Assembly: GCA_023376005.1 (NCBI GenBank)
Contig: CM042157.1
Span: 89,802,143 to 89,866,142, forward strand
DNA from: Doryteuthis pealeii
Lineage: Eukaryota > Mollusca > Cephalopoda > Myopsida > Loliginidae
Length of the DNA stretch: 64,000 nt
Reading direction: 5' to 3'
The notes below the pieces were generated by a model that had not been told where the DNA came from, did not search any database, and saw only the letters and a program-made list of their open reading frames with translations. Shown one piece after another: positions 10,123-21,186 of this stretch. A program made the translations under genes and the position numbers. How positions within the stretch are numbered: position 1 is the first letter of the stretch; each line of letters opens with the position of its first letter.

Positions 10123-10389
10123 ATTTTTATTTTATGAGCAGAGAAAAAACCCGTTGGAGACAAAACAGAATTTTAAAAAATGTTCGATAAAAGAATATTT
10201 TTTTTAATCATTTTTTGAACGCAGAGACCGTTATAAAAATTTGAAAGTTTTGGTGGATGGATACAGTTTGTATTGCAAAGAATAAAATGTTATTAATATT
10301 CCTAAACTTGTTGATAAGTGAATGAAGCGTGTTTACCAATGTTGCTGTTTGGAAAAAAGAAAACGGTGAAATATTAAAAGAGTTCTCCA

Positions 10390-10392
<3 letters not shown>

Positions 10393-10436
<44 letters not shown>
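10393..10436. repeat. (TA)n microsatellite
   Basis: Alternating TA array at the end of the second family W element. Confidence 0.95.
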
Positions 10437-10439
<3 letters not shown>

Positions 10440-10634
10440 AGAGAGGGAGAAGGTAGGGAGATATGAGAACAGACGGTAATAGTCAAAGTACAAGATCTTA
10501 GGATCTTCATTCAAAGTACAAGATCTTAGTCTGCTTCATTCTCTTTACTTTCGATTGATGTTTTTTAAGAGAAATGTTATGTTTTCTAAAGAAAACATGT
10601 TTTACTATTCTGTACGTGCATATACACTCACGCA

Positions 10635-10905
10635 CTGTAAATGCGGCAGAGTGGCCTATTGTCAGTATTAGCTGGACAGCGAGGGAATCTATCCCCTTTT
10701 CGCTAGCACTTGACCAGGAAGATTGTTTTTTCTGGGGTGAAACGCTACACTACCTGTCAGCTCCCCACTTTATTGCACAGATAAGATTACCCAATCTGTG
10801 TTATACAAGTGCTGAGTTGGCGGGGACCGGTATCGAACCTGGAACCTTGCGATTCCAAGACGTGTTCTCTTGCCACTGACTGAAGATACTTCCCGGCGGA
10901 CCCGA
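10635..10905 (-). mobile_element. tRNA-derived SINE, family c
   Basis: The minus strand starts with a degraded tRNA head (box B-like ggttcgatacc) and continues through the gggagctgac and agcgaaaaggggatag blocks also found at 48240-48478 and 62648-62902. Head best preserved at 62.9 kb. Confidence 0.7.
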
Positions 10906-11097
10906 GTCGTTAACTTTAACTGATTCACTTTTCTCAACTCAAAAAAAAAAAATTTTTAAGCAATTTCTTAATATTTAATTACAAAAATCTCATTCTTTAA
11001 AATTTGGCTTTTATTTTAATTTTTATCCATACTTTCATCTTCAGCACTGTCTCCCCACAGAGCATTTTCAAAATTATTTACAAGGCATCAGTATAAG

Positions 11098-11442
11098 GAT
11101 ATTTGTCTCATACCCCACTTGTATGGACTGGGAACAAGGCCTCGTTTTAACGTGGGCCCACCCACAAGCCGAAGCTCATGGGTGGGAAAGAACAAAAATT
11201 GCGTCGATCCCCTCGACATTCCCCCTCAAGGGGGCGCCTCAAGCACTGGGCAATAAACCCAGCCTTGCCAATAAAGGGCAGGTAATGCCTGGAGGGATGG
11301 CCCTCTGGGATCGACGCTAATAATTGTACTTTAACCCGGTCCAGTGGCCGAAGCACACTGGACCCCCAGCCGAGGCCGGGTATAGAAGGTAAGTTTCAAA
11401 GCACAGATACTAGAACTACACTTTGATCCTTCCCTTCTGCAA
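11098..11442 (+). mobile_element. GC-rich retroposon, family G, copy 1
   Basis: A 345-bp insert flanked by a perfect 16-bp duplication aaggcatcagtataag (11082-11097, 11443-11458), the mark of target-primed retroposition. The body is far richer in GC than its surroundings and holds internal inverted pairs (cccaccca/tgggtggg at 11159-11188; a gggc/gccc set around 11240-11300). Copies: 21217-21527, 46055-46313 and a partial at 46316-46397. No tRNA-like head was recognised, so its origin (another small RNA, or the end of a LINE) is open. Confidence 0.75.
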
Positions 11443-11589
11443 AAGGCATCAGTATAAGCATGCATGACAACTGAGTGTTTAGAGGAATCAAGATGGTGGG
11501 CTGTTGAAATTCCTGTTAATTTCAAAGCATTGTGAATGAGAAAATCCAAGCCAAATGATTTGATTTTATCTTTCATCTTTGTATTTGGT

Positions 11590-12455
11590 GTTGTATTGTC
11601 CTCGGCCGGAAAACGAAGCTTCCGGCAAAAAGACAAAGAAAAATATAAAAATATATATTCTAAAAAAGGGAAAAACGAAAGCGAGGCTTTCCGGTCAAGG
11701 AAACAGGGAGAAGATAAAACAAACGTCCGTTATCAGATCAAAAGATAAAGATGCGTAGGCGTGTTGTCAATACAAAAGCCAGAGGGTCGAGCCGACAGCA
11801 GTTAGTTGGACAGTCAGACAGAAGACGCGAACAGGGAACAAGTGGGTGTGACGTCCGCTCACGGTCACAGCCGCAGGCTGCGAGGCGTCACCTAGCCACC
11901 CCACCTCACTATCGCCACCATCCTAACAGTAGTGCCATTCATTGTCAACCCTCGGTCAAGTCATTGTCAATGCCCGCGGCCTACCACGTACAGCCGAGAA
12001 GAAGAAATAAAGTCAAAACTTCTACTATACCCATGTGTTGTAGAATTCATTAAGCGACTAGGGTATCGTCTAGGGTTAATGACGATACCCGCTACGTATG
12101 CAGATAGACGATTTAGAGCAACATGAATTTGAAGAAGCCAGTATACAACATATAGATATTTAGTGCCGGTAAAGAAAGCTCTATGCAACACTTGGAACCT
12201 AGAAGACACTGAATTTGGCTGAGGATATGACTATTTGGTAACAATAGTTCCTTTTTGTTTTTCCAACAAAGGCACTATTATTTACCGGGAAAAAAGTCCT
12301 TTGTCATTTTTGTCTTCTTTTCTTTGCTTTGTTTAATTTAACCGGAAATTCCTATTTCCGTTTGTACAATATCCAATAGTAGGACCGTGAATTTGAAGCC
12401 AGTATATAACAAATAGATATTTGGTACCGCGAAAACCTCGCAGTATGCAACAATA
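11590..12455. other. Possible LTR retroelement debris
   Basis: A GC-richer block with an AATAAA at 12006. A direct repeat pair (about 12120-12200 and 12386-12450) shares gaatttgaag, ccagtata and a following tagatattt(a/g)gt(g/a)cc. That last word resembles an LTR end next to a primer-binding site, and similar words occur at 47.68 and 47.75 kb. No domain is recognisable in the 100-codon frame 11751-12053, which is Arg/Ser rich. Confidence 0.3.
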
Positions 12456-12490
12456 TCAGTTATGCCATGTAATATTTATCCATTATTATG

Positions 12491-12492
<2 letters not shown>

Positions 12493-12561
<69 letters not shown>

Positions 12562-12566
12562 CCTCG

Positions 12567-12605
<39 letters not shown>

Positions 12606-12722
12606 ATTTCACCACTTTCTTTCTCCCATTGTCGCTTTACTTTCTTTTGACTTTTCTCTATTCATTTAATATTTTCTTTTGTCATTTTTGCTTGATCCTC
12701 TCTCTCTCTCTCTCTCCTCTCT

Positions 12723-12761
<39 letters not shown>

Positions 12762-12875
12762 GAAGAGTAATTTTTTGAAAAGAAAAGAGAATATAAATGT
12801 ACGTATATATAAGTGTGTGTGTGTGTGTGTGTGTGTGTTTTGTGTGTGTGTTTGTGTGTGTGTGTGCTTGTGTGT
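12493..12875. repeat. (CT)n and (GT)n microsatellites
   Basis: Long (TC)n at 12493-12602 with one short interruption, a second (TC)n at 12697-12758, and (GT)n at 12813-12875. Confidence 0.95.
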
Positions 12876-12899
12876 AATATCTAGACTTTACGTTTTCAA

Positions 12900-13305
12900 T
12901 ATTGAATCATAAATCAAAGATTTACAGTTGAAGTTAATATTATTTCATTTCTTCTCTTCCTACCATAACAATTCATCTTCTAATCTAAAATCTAAATAAA
13001 TCTTATTATTTATAACTTATTCAGTTTAATAGATTTGTCATCTTTGTTATATTCAACTTTACTTTTCATTCGATATTTTCGAGCCTTCCCAATCTTGTTA
13101 GAAATTTTAAAATAAAATATGTATTTATTTATTTAGCTTTATCTTTGATTTTCTTCTATAAAATTGCGAATTTCTTTCTCTCTGAAACCAACGTAAAACT
13201 GGCACCGAAAATTATTTAGAAAGATGACGAATAAACAGAGGAAATAGGAAGAAGAGAGAGAAATTATATTCAAATCAACTTCTGTCTCTGTTCCTCCCCA
13301 CTTGT
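12900..13305. other. No gene seen
   Basis: AT-rich, stop-dense spacer. Confidence 0.45.
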
Positions 13306-13307
13306 AT

Positions 13308-13590
13308 TCGCATGGTGTAATGGTTAAAGTTATGGAAAATGGACTCGTCACCCCGAGTTCAAATCCTGGACGTGGTAATTGCATTTCACTTAGTGCTAAT
13401 ACCCTTAGGAAAGACATGAATCCTACTCTCCTTCCAGCTATTGGTAAATGGTTTGGACAGACTGGGCTCTTTAACCTTGGTTAGGCAACCGGTCTAGAAG
13501 AAGGAAAACTCTGAATTCAAACCTGTTGAACTCCGCTTAAGAAATTTAACTTGAGTCACATCCTGCTCGTGCTGAGGGGTTGGTGAATAT
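13308..13590 (+). mobile_element. tRNA-derived SINE, family b, copy 1
   Basis: Box A-like tggtgtaatggttaaag and box B-like gagttcaaatcctg, followed by a body with the cctactctcc, agctat, agactggg and ctgctcgtgc blocks and ending ggggttggt(g/a)aatat. About 285 bp. Other copies: 47945-48173 and 50004-50292 (+); 31890-32036, 34960-35098, 47866-48235 and 52559-52765 (-). Confidence 0.8.
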
Positions 13591-13771
13591 ATATATACTC
13601 GCATATCATGTGACTTTGTGAGACGTACATTTTAGCCTAATATTAGGGGGTTGCGTCAAGATACAAACTAAGCTTTGATTCAGCCAATATTTTACCCAGA
13701 AAGTTTGTATCTCACGTATATATATATACCAACTCTATGTGCTACATTTTTCATTTTGCTAGTTATAATAA

Positions 13772-14412
13772 CTAGCAAATATATGCACCCTCCGGGTGCA
13801 AGTATTTAAGTTATAATATGATAAAATATCATATTAGATTAGAAAGGCTAATGAAACTGAATAAGAATGCAGATAAAAAGATTTGGAACAGAGGGGGTAT
13901 GATTGAAAAATAGAACAACTTTGAAACTAACTCTTCCATCATTTTCCATCACTCCCTTTTTTCAGTGGTAAATTTTCCTAATCTAACTATTTAGTTAAAA
14001 TAAGAAGTAAAGAATAAAATTACAGTTATTTCTTCTTGTTAATGGATTTCTTTTAAGATTTATCTCCGAGATTTTTGCTCATATTCATTAAGATAAAACC
14101 AAACAATTAGAAATCAATAATACTAAGCATATATTTATTAAAATCAAATTTTTAATATCAATATGCAAATTAGCCTTCCCATTCACACTGTAAACAGCTA
14201 TTTTATTGTATATATAAATACAATTGCATGTTATTAGTATGTAGATATGGTCAACAGTATTAATAATGAAACACAATTTTATTAATAACTGAGGTTTAAA
14301 TAAGTATAAAATCATGGCGAATGTGATATCAATAACTAAGGGAATTGTGACTTGAGTAGTGATATAGTTTCGGTTACAGACAGAAAAACACATAATCTCC
14401 ATTATAATAAGA
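13772..14412 (-). mobile_element. Non-autonomous Helitron, family H, copy 1
   Basis: On the minus strand it begins TCTTATTATAATGGAGATT (14412 downward) and ends with the hairpin GCACCC-GGA-GGGTGC, nine bases, then CTAG (13775-13772). Flanks are A before TC and T after CTAG, the insertion rule for Helitrons, with no target duplication. Length 641 bp; no Rep/helicase coding. Confidence 0.85.
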
Positions 14413-14493
14413 TGTAGTTATCATAATATATTCATCTGTGAATAAATATCAGAAAACTAGGTTGTTTTTTGGGAGTTTCCCATACATAATTTT

Positions 14494-14537
14494 CTTTCTT
14501 TTTTTTTTTTTTTTGCTTTTTTTCTCATACATAATGT

Positions 14538-14572
<35 letters not shown>

Positions 14573-14790
14573 CATACATGATTTTCTTTCTTTCTTTCTC
14601 GTACATCATTTTGTTTGTTTGCTTGCTTGTTTCTTTCTTTGTCTTACATCATTTTTTCTTTCTCTCTTTCTTTCTTTTTTTCTTTATTTCTTTCTTTCTT
14701 TTTTTTTCTTTATTTCTTTCTTTTACGTACATAATTTATTCCTTTCTTTCATTTTTTGTACATCATTTTTTCTTTCTAATTCAAAACCTT
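14494..14790. repeat. T-rich and (TTTC)n microsatellite
   Basis: Poly-T then several TTTC blocks separated by (c)atacat words. The Phe/Leu-rich frames over it are artefacts. Confidence 0.9.
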
Positions 14791-14844
14791 CATCAATTAA
14801 AAATCATAACCTTTCTAATCTATATATTGATAATCGTGTTTCTT

Positions 14845-15420
14845 AAAAGTACGACCGTTATCATCTTGCAACACCCTCTGATTAAAAATGGTACTGCCCA
14901 AATCGTCCAAGATGAAAGTGTAAATCCTTATTATCAATTATTGCTCCTTCGCCAAATTCTTATTTCTTATGAGTAGCGTCACCTCAGCAGAATAATGGAT
15001 TATTCTGTTTTTAATCATAAAGATAGAAAGGGAAGAAAAACGACATGCTACACAGAAGATTTCTAAATCTGTGGCACACCTGAACAAAATAATAGAAAGT
15101 TACTAATGCAACTAATTTCTCGATTTCTTTCTCGTGAATCATTTCTTTTTTTTTCTTCTTTCCTTCCTTTCCTTCTTCCTTTTTGTCTCGTATATAATTT
15201 TCTTTTGTCTTTCTTTCTTTTTTCTTTCTCTCTTCCCTCTTTCTTTTTTGCCCCGAATATAAGTTTCTCTGTTTTTATCATAAAGATAGAAAGGGAAGAA
15301 AAATGACATGCTACACAGAACAAAGATAAAAAGTAAGAAAGAGTTTAAGGGAAAGTTAGAGGGAAGAGGTGAGCGCACGGAAGTGATCAAGCTAATCTGT
15401 TTCAATAGAAAGATGAAAAG
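14845..15420 (-). repeat. Unclassified dispersed repeat, family T
   Basis: Minus strand matches 32860-33180 (attgaaacagattag ... gagggtgttgcaaga). A word of about 45 bp (tgtagcatgtcNtttttcttc and onward) occurs twice, at 15012-15056 and 15270-15318, on either side of a pyrimidine-rich block. A piece was therefore duplicated or the block was inserted. Confidence 0.55.
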
Positions 15421-15539
15421 AAAGAAAGAAAGAAAGAAAAAAGTAAGAAAGAAAGTTAAATCCTAAATGTATATGTGTGTGTGCAGTATTTGTGTTCGGT
15501 TTTGTTCCCATTTTAGGTACTTTGGAGATAGCAATTGTC

Positions 15540-15620
15540 TGGCTAACTCTTCATTCTGAATTCGATCCTTACTGGGTGCCCTAGTATCGTGACCTTGCAC
15601 TAGTAAACTAGTTTCGTAAA
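15540..15620 (+). repeat. SINE family a fragment
   Basis: tggctaactcttca ... gaattcgatccttactgggtg resembles the distal half of the tRNA-like head and the ggtgccc junction of family a. Confidence 0.4.
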
Positions 15621-15833
15621 TCATTCGCTAGTATAGCGATTTAGATTGTCACTAAACGCTCTACAATTGTGATCTTGATCCAGACTATACTAAGCAAATG
15701 TTTACCCGTATTTTACGTATGATGATAGGATGTGTATGTATGAAACAGTGGTGAGTGGGGGTCAAGGGTGGGTGACAAATATTTATGAAGACAAGAAGTA
15801 AATTGAATGATGATGTGTTTGTCAGCATCTCTT

Positions 15834-17709
15834 TCTTTTCTTTTCTTTTTTGTTCTTTTTTTCTTTTTTCTTTCTTTTCTTTTTTTTCTTTTCTTTCTTA
15901 CTTTTCTTTCGTTTCTTGCTTTTCTTTTCTTTTTTCTTTTCTTTTTTTCTTTTCTTTTTTCTTTCTTTTCTTTTCTTCTTTCTTGCCTTTATTTTTTTCT
16001 TTATTTCTAATCTTTCTTTTCTTTCTTTTCTTTTCTTTTCTCTCTTTCTATTCTTTCTTTTTTTTTCTTTTCTTTTCTCTCTTCTATTCTTTCTTTTTTT
16101 TCTTTCTTTTCTCTCTTTCTTTTCTTTCTTTTTTTTTTCTTTCTTTACTTTCTTTTCATTCTTTTCTTTTTCTTTCTTTTCTTTTCTTTTTTCTTTCTTT
16201 TCTTTTCTTTTCTTTTTTCTTCTTTTCTTTTCTTTTTTGACTTTTTTTTTCTTTATTTCTAATCTTTTCTTCTTTCTTTTCTTTCTTTTTTTCTTTCTTT
16301 CTTTTCTCTCTTTTTTTTCTTTCTTTCTTTTCTTTCTTTTTTTTCCTTTCTTTTCTTTTTTCTTTTCTTTTTTCTTTCTTTCTGTCTTTTTTCTTTCTTT
16401 CTTTTCTTTCCTTTGTTTTTTTCTTTTCTTTTCTTTTCTTTTCTTTTTTCTTTTCTTTTCTTTTTTCTCTTTTCTCTCTTTTCTTTTTTCTTTCTTGCCT
16501 TTATTTTTTTTGTATTTCTAATCTTTCTTTCCTTCTTTTCTTTTCTTTTCTCACTTTGTATTCTTTCTTTTTCTTTCTTTCTTTCTCTCTTTCTTTACTT
16601 TCTTTTCATTCTTTTCTTTTCTCTTTTCTTTTCTTTTTTTTCTTTTCTTTTTTTCTTTTCTTTTTTCTTTCGTTTCTATTTTTTTTCTTTTCTTTTCTTC
16701 TTTCTTGCCTTTTTTTTCTTTATTTCTAATCTTTCTATTCTTTCTTTCTTTTCTCTCTTTTTTCTTTCTTTCTTTTCTTTTTTTGTTTTTCTTTTCTTTT
16801 GTTTTTCTTTCTTTTCTTATTTTATTTTCTTTTTCTTTCTTTTCTCTCTTTTTTCTTTCTTTCTCTCTTTTTTCTTTCTTTCTTTCTTTCCTTTGTTTTT
16901 CCTTTTTCTTTTCTTTCTTTTGTCTTTTTCTTTTCTTTTCTTTTTTCTTTCTTTTCTTTTTTCTTTTCTTTTTTCTTTCTTTTCTTTTTTCTTTCTTTTC
17001 TTTTCTTCTTTCTTGCCTTTATTTTTTTTTTATTTCTATTCTTTCCTTTCTCCCTTTCTTTTCTCTCTTTCTATTCTTTCTTTTTTTTTCTTTCTTTTCT
17101 CTCTTTCTTTACTTTCTTTTCTTTTTTCTTTTTTCTTTTTTCTTTTTTCTTTTTTCTTTCTTTTCTTTTTTCTTTTTTTCTTTCTTTTCTTTTTCTTTTC
17201 TTTTGTCCTTTTTTTCTTCTTTCTTGCCTTTATTTTTCCTTATTTCTAATCTTTCTTTCCTTCCTTTTTTTCTCTCTTTCTTCTTTTCTTTTTCTTCTTT
17301 CTTTCTTTCTTTCTTTCTTTCTTTTTTATTTTCTTTTCCTTTTTCTTTTCTTTCTTTTTTTTTCTTTCTTTTTTCTTCTTTCTTGCCTTTATTTTTCTTT
17401 ATTTCTATTCTTTCTTTTCTTCCTTTTTTTCTCTCTTTCTATTCTTTCTTTCTTTTATCTCTTTTTTCTTTCTTTTTTCTTTTCTTTTCTTTTTTCTTTC
17501 TTTTTTTCCTCTTTCTAGCCTTTATTTTTTCTTTATTTCTAATCTTTCTTTTCTTCCTTTCTTTTCTCTCTTTCAATTCTTTCTTTTTTCTTCTTCTTTC
17601 TTTTCTGTTTTCTTTTCTTTTCTTTTCTTTTTTCTTTTTTTCTTTCTTTTCTCTTTTCTTTTCTTCTATTTTTTCTTTCTCTTTTTTCATTATTTCTTTC
17701 TGTAGACAT

Positions 17710-17764
<55 letters not shown>

Positions 17765-17765
17765 A
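15834..17765. repeat. 1.9-kb polypyrimidine tract with higher-order repeats
   Basis: Almost pure T/C on the plus strand, mostly TTTC and TTTTC units. The longer word tcttgcctttattttt...ttatttctaatcttt returns at about 15990, 16495, 16705, 17015, 17220, 17377 and 17513 (and degraded near 16230), so blocks of 150-300 bp have been duplicated. Frames of up to 359 codons across it (Phe, Leu and Ser only) are not genes. Confidence 0.95.
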
Positions 17766-17784
17766 TCGCTGTAGACATGACTAA

Positions 17785-18220
17785 TTTCTAACAACAAGAT
17801 TTTACTTTCTGTAAATGTTTCATGTTAAGTAAGACCAGCCAATCAGAATGTGAAGTGCCCTTAAAACATTTTCTTCGTTGGATTATAAACCTTTTGTTGT
17901 CATCACAAGTCAGCACTTAAACCAGACAGCGCACTGACAGGAGAAAATGTTAAATCTTTACCGAGTGACAATTTCAAAGGGAATTTCACAAGAAAGAACT
18001 TCTTGTTGCTGTCTGATTGGATCTACTGACACTTACCATTCTTTATTTTGAAAATTGCTTCTTTTTTTTTCTTTTTTTTTTTTTTTTTGGTCCCATCTTA
18101 TTAAATAAGCGTTCTCTACTTGAGAAGAAACACCCAAATATATATCTATATATGAAATATTTCAGTAAGTTGATATTAATTTTAGTCAACTATGCACATA
18201 ACTCTGTAGCACTTATGGTA
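17785..18220. other. No gene seen
   Basis: Non-repetitive to the eye apart from poly-T at 18061-18088. A CCAAT-type word (ccaatcag) lies at 17838; no transcription unit is evident beside it. Confidence 0.4.
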
Positions 18221-18221
18221 T

Positions 18222-18824
18222 TACATAATCATCATCATCATCATCATCATGTTGCGTTGTTAGCACGGATATCTATGACAATCTCTCTCCATCCGTCCCT
18301 ATCACTCATCAACCTCGGGAGGTCCTCTATGCAGCATCCTGTATCCGCACAGAGCTGGTCAATGTACGTCTTTGTTGGTCGGCCCACACTGGCGTGCCCA
18401 TGTGCTGGCTTTCACAGGAGCCCGTCACTTATGAGTTCGTCCTTGCTTCTCCAACAATGTCCTGTGTGTCTTGTCCGTCTTACCCGGATGGTTTGGGTGA
18501 TATGTGGCAGGTGTCCGTACAGCTGTTTTCTCGTGGGGTGTTGTTTCCACGTCTTGTTCAAGATCACACGCAGCATTCTTGTGCAACTCCCATCTAGTTT
18601 AATCTCTAGACACTTCGTTAGGGTCCAGGTGGTGCAGCCGTACAACAGTACTGACACGACAACGGCCTGGAAGAATTGTCTCTTTAACTTGTCTGTGAGT
18701 TTGGATTTCCATATGACTGATAATTTATTTATAGCGGACCATGTCTTTCCTATGAGTTCATTAACATCGTTTTCTGTGGATGAGATATTACTGCCTAAGT
18801 ACCTAAATTGTTCTACCGAGATCG
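18222..18824 (-). pseudogene. RTE-like LINE, 3' remnant, copy 1
   Basis: The minus strand encodes the region downstream of the reverse transcriptase core, with broken pieces equivalent to SVLLYGCTTWTLTK, RMLRVILNKTWKQH and IRVRRTRHTGHCWRSKDEL. Stops and frameshifts interrupt it. The 3' end runs into (ATG)n (plus-strand CATCAT at 18229-18250), as in the copies at 39.7 and 46.5 kb. It is 5'-truncated where family M sequence begins (18825). Such truncation is typical of LINE insertion. Dead copy. Confidence 0.85.
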
Positions 18825-18855
18825 CAAAAGGGGTGCCTAAAGATCATATGGTCCG
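18825..18855. repeat. Foldback family M end fragment
   Basis: aaaaggggtgcctaaag then atcatatggtcc: one terminal inverted repeat of family M, abutting the truncated LINE. Confidence 0.65.
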
Positions 18856-18859
18856 AAAT

Positions 18860-20105
18860 GTGAATTTTGATAAATTTTAATGAATTTTAATAAATTAGTT
18901 CATCGTTTCTGAGATAAAATCTGATTTTATAAAGAATTATTTGACTTTTTGTCAATGAATTGGTAATTGCGTGAATAGCTACAAGAAGCAAACACACCCG
19001 AATGGATAACGAAGAGGAGAACCACCTTGATCCTGAACGACTCCCAAAAAGGAACTATCTTCATCAACTATTAAGCCGATAACGTCTAATGTGGAAAATT
19101 AAAACCGCACAATTAAAATAAGAAAAATATTACGATGGATGGATAGAGTCACAGACAATGTGGCTTAAAAGATGTGTAATGGTTAATAAAATGGCAGTTG
19201 CCGATTATATTAAAAAGAGGGAGTAAGAATCCCAAAAATGCAGAAACGGAAAACAACAAACGCTGAATTCAAAATCAAGCACCAAAAAGGAAAAGCGGAA
19301 ATTTTTCAGTAGTTCAGAGAATGACAAGACGAGTGGTCACGAAACAAATCAGCTCCAGTACCAGCAAATAAAAACAAGATGAAATATGAATTATTAATAC
19401 CACAATATAAAAGAAAGGACTATACCCGGTATGAGAATGACAAGACGAGTGGTCACGCAAGAAATTAGCTCCGGTATCAGCAAAGAAAAACAAGATAAAA
19501 TATCAACTATTAATACCACAATATAAAACAAAGGACTATGCCCGGTATGCTATTATACATGTCTGTAATTCTATTTTAATACAGATTGTTATTTGAATAC
19601 GACTCCGTTGATTTCTTTCATTGTGTTGAGTTTTGTTTAAAAGTTAGTAAGTTGTGTAAACCTATATAAAATATAATAATATCTTTCTTTCCTTCCTATA
19701 TAAAATATATACAAATAATATAATATTATATAATAAAATATAAAACCTATATAAAATATATATAACACCCAACTCGCTACAGATTTATTGTTCAAATGTT
19801 TATTAGATTAAAAGAAGTTTCAGACTACAGGATTCATAACATGTAAAATTATTTGATGGAATATTGAAACAATTAAAAGACAAAAAAGTACATTGATGAA
19901 AATATTTATCCAACCTGTTCGATACACGTGGGATATGACATAAGGTTGAAAGTAGGTACTTAAATATCTCTTTCCCCACGTGTAGGATGAGATATAAGGT
20001 CGTACGTATGAGGTATCCAGCGAGTATCGAACTTAACATTGAGTAGTAAGGAATCTGCGAGATTAGCTTGCTAACGATTATATCTCAATGGGACTTCCAA
20101 TAAGA
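18860..20105. other. No gene seen; local direct repeat
   Basis: AT-rich. A direct repeat of about 110 bp (words gagaatgacaagacgagtgg and accacaatataaaa) occurs at about 19316-19420 and 19430-19540. No coding potential; the 78-codon frame on the minus strand at 19803-20039 has no recognisable domain. Confidence 0.45.
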
Positions 20106-20135
20106 TCGGTGTGTATATAATAATCCCCTACACAG

Positions 20136-20597
20136 TGTGGGGGTTATTTTCGTATTTGCCTGGGGAGTTGTCTGCCCGTTTAGTGTCGCTGGTTCCCGCT
20201 AGGGGCCTCGTGTATTTAAGCGGCTGTTTTGAATTTCTCTTCCTCTTTTCTACCTCTTTCCTCGCTACGAGACCACATGGGTTAGACAATTGTCATTCCC
20301 TTCTCGTTGGGACTTCGGCCCTCAACGCCGGCTACTGGTCACTGTAATTGATTTATACAGCATGGACTATTCATAGTCTCATGTCTGTACCTTTATATTA
20401 TGTGTACTTTTATATTATCTTGTCAAAGACTTTTATGTATGCATGTTTCATGTACACTATTCTATCTTCTATGTAATTTATGTATCCTTTGTGTATTCAT
20501 GTGCTGTACCATATTAAATATTTTGTCCCTCAACCTTTGTCGGAGTTTGCGTGTGTTTCAACGAGTTATGACTTTGTCATAACCCTTGAATCTTACA
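20136..20597 (+). mobile_element. LTR, family K (gypsy-like, tRNA-Trp primed)
   Basis: A 462-bp LTR from TGTGGGGG to CTTACA, with a TATTTAAGCGGCTG core promoter-like box (20213-20226) and several ATTAAA/AATAAA-like words. It is followed two bases later by a primer-binding site (20600-20617). Related LTRs lie at 1125-1386 (-) and 59865-60337 (+). About 38 bp of leader follow, ending ttaca, and then acag (20636-20639), which repeats the four bases just before the LTR (20132-20135). The unit may thus be an LTR plus leader stub with a 4-bp target duplication. No gag or pol follows. Confidence 0.8.
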
Positions 20598-20599
20598 AC

Positions 20600-20617
20600 T
20601 GGTGACCCCGACGTGAT
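20600..20617 (+). other. LTR retrotransposon primer-binding site (tRNA-Trp)
   Basis: tggtgaccccgacgtgat is complementary to the 3' end of animal tRNA-Trp including CCA. This primer is used by a subset of metazoan gypsy elements (the CsRn1 group among them). Confidence 0.8.
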
Positions 20618-20639
20618 ACGAACACGTACCTTACAACAG

Positions 20640-21185
20640 ATTCATATTTTGGTAAACCATGTCTGGTTTGGGTTTTGAAGTTGAAGAAGATGAAACCTAT
20701 GATTTCTAGAAAATCAGACACTTTTTAGAAGTTATAAAAGGGAAGATTGGTTGACCAATCCCTTTTATACAAATGATATTGTATTACTTTATATTTAATC
20801 TTTTGGTGCACAAGGATCGCCATGTTTCGATAACGGACACGTCTTCGTATAAGATTTACGATCTATGAATTGTGCGTGTTAACACACTTACTAGCTTATA
20901 AAATCGTAATTCGAATCTTCATTTTATTGAGACGTGCTTTGTACATTCCATGAAAATATTAGAAAACCATTTCTTCAGTTTTCCTTTCTCTGAATAAAAC
21001 AAAAAAATCGAACTGAGTGAGAAGGATCGACAACCTTGATACAGATCAATCATAATCTATCGATTATGTCTCTTTCGAAAAAGATCAATACATTCTGACT
21101 TCAACTTATAACGACAAAGTCAATCTAATTCACCGCCTTTCATTTTGATCATGTAAAGAAGATTCTTTAATTACAATAGAAACTT
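20640..21185. other. No gene seen
   Basis: AT-rich spacer. A short frame from 20659 (MSGLGFEVEEDETYDF, then stop) could be a scrap of gag leader, but this is speculative. Confidence 0.35.
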
Positions 21186-21186
21186 C

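Noticed and set aside
11751..12053. Arg/Ser-rich 100-codon frame as a host gene
   Set aside because: It sits in a block with LTR-like features, overlaps other open frames and shows no domain.
15785..17784. Very long plus-strand frames (up to 359 codons) of Phe, Leu and Ser
   Set aside because: They lie entirely in the TTTC-based polypyrimidine tract; several frames are open at once only because T/C triplets contain no stop codon.
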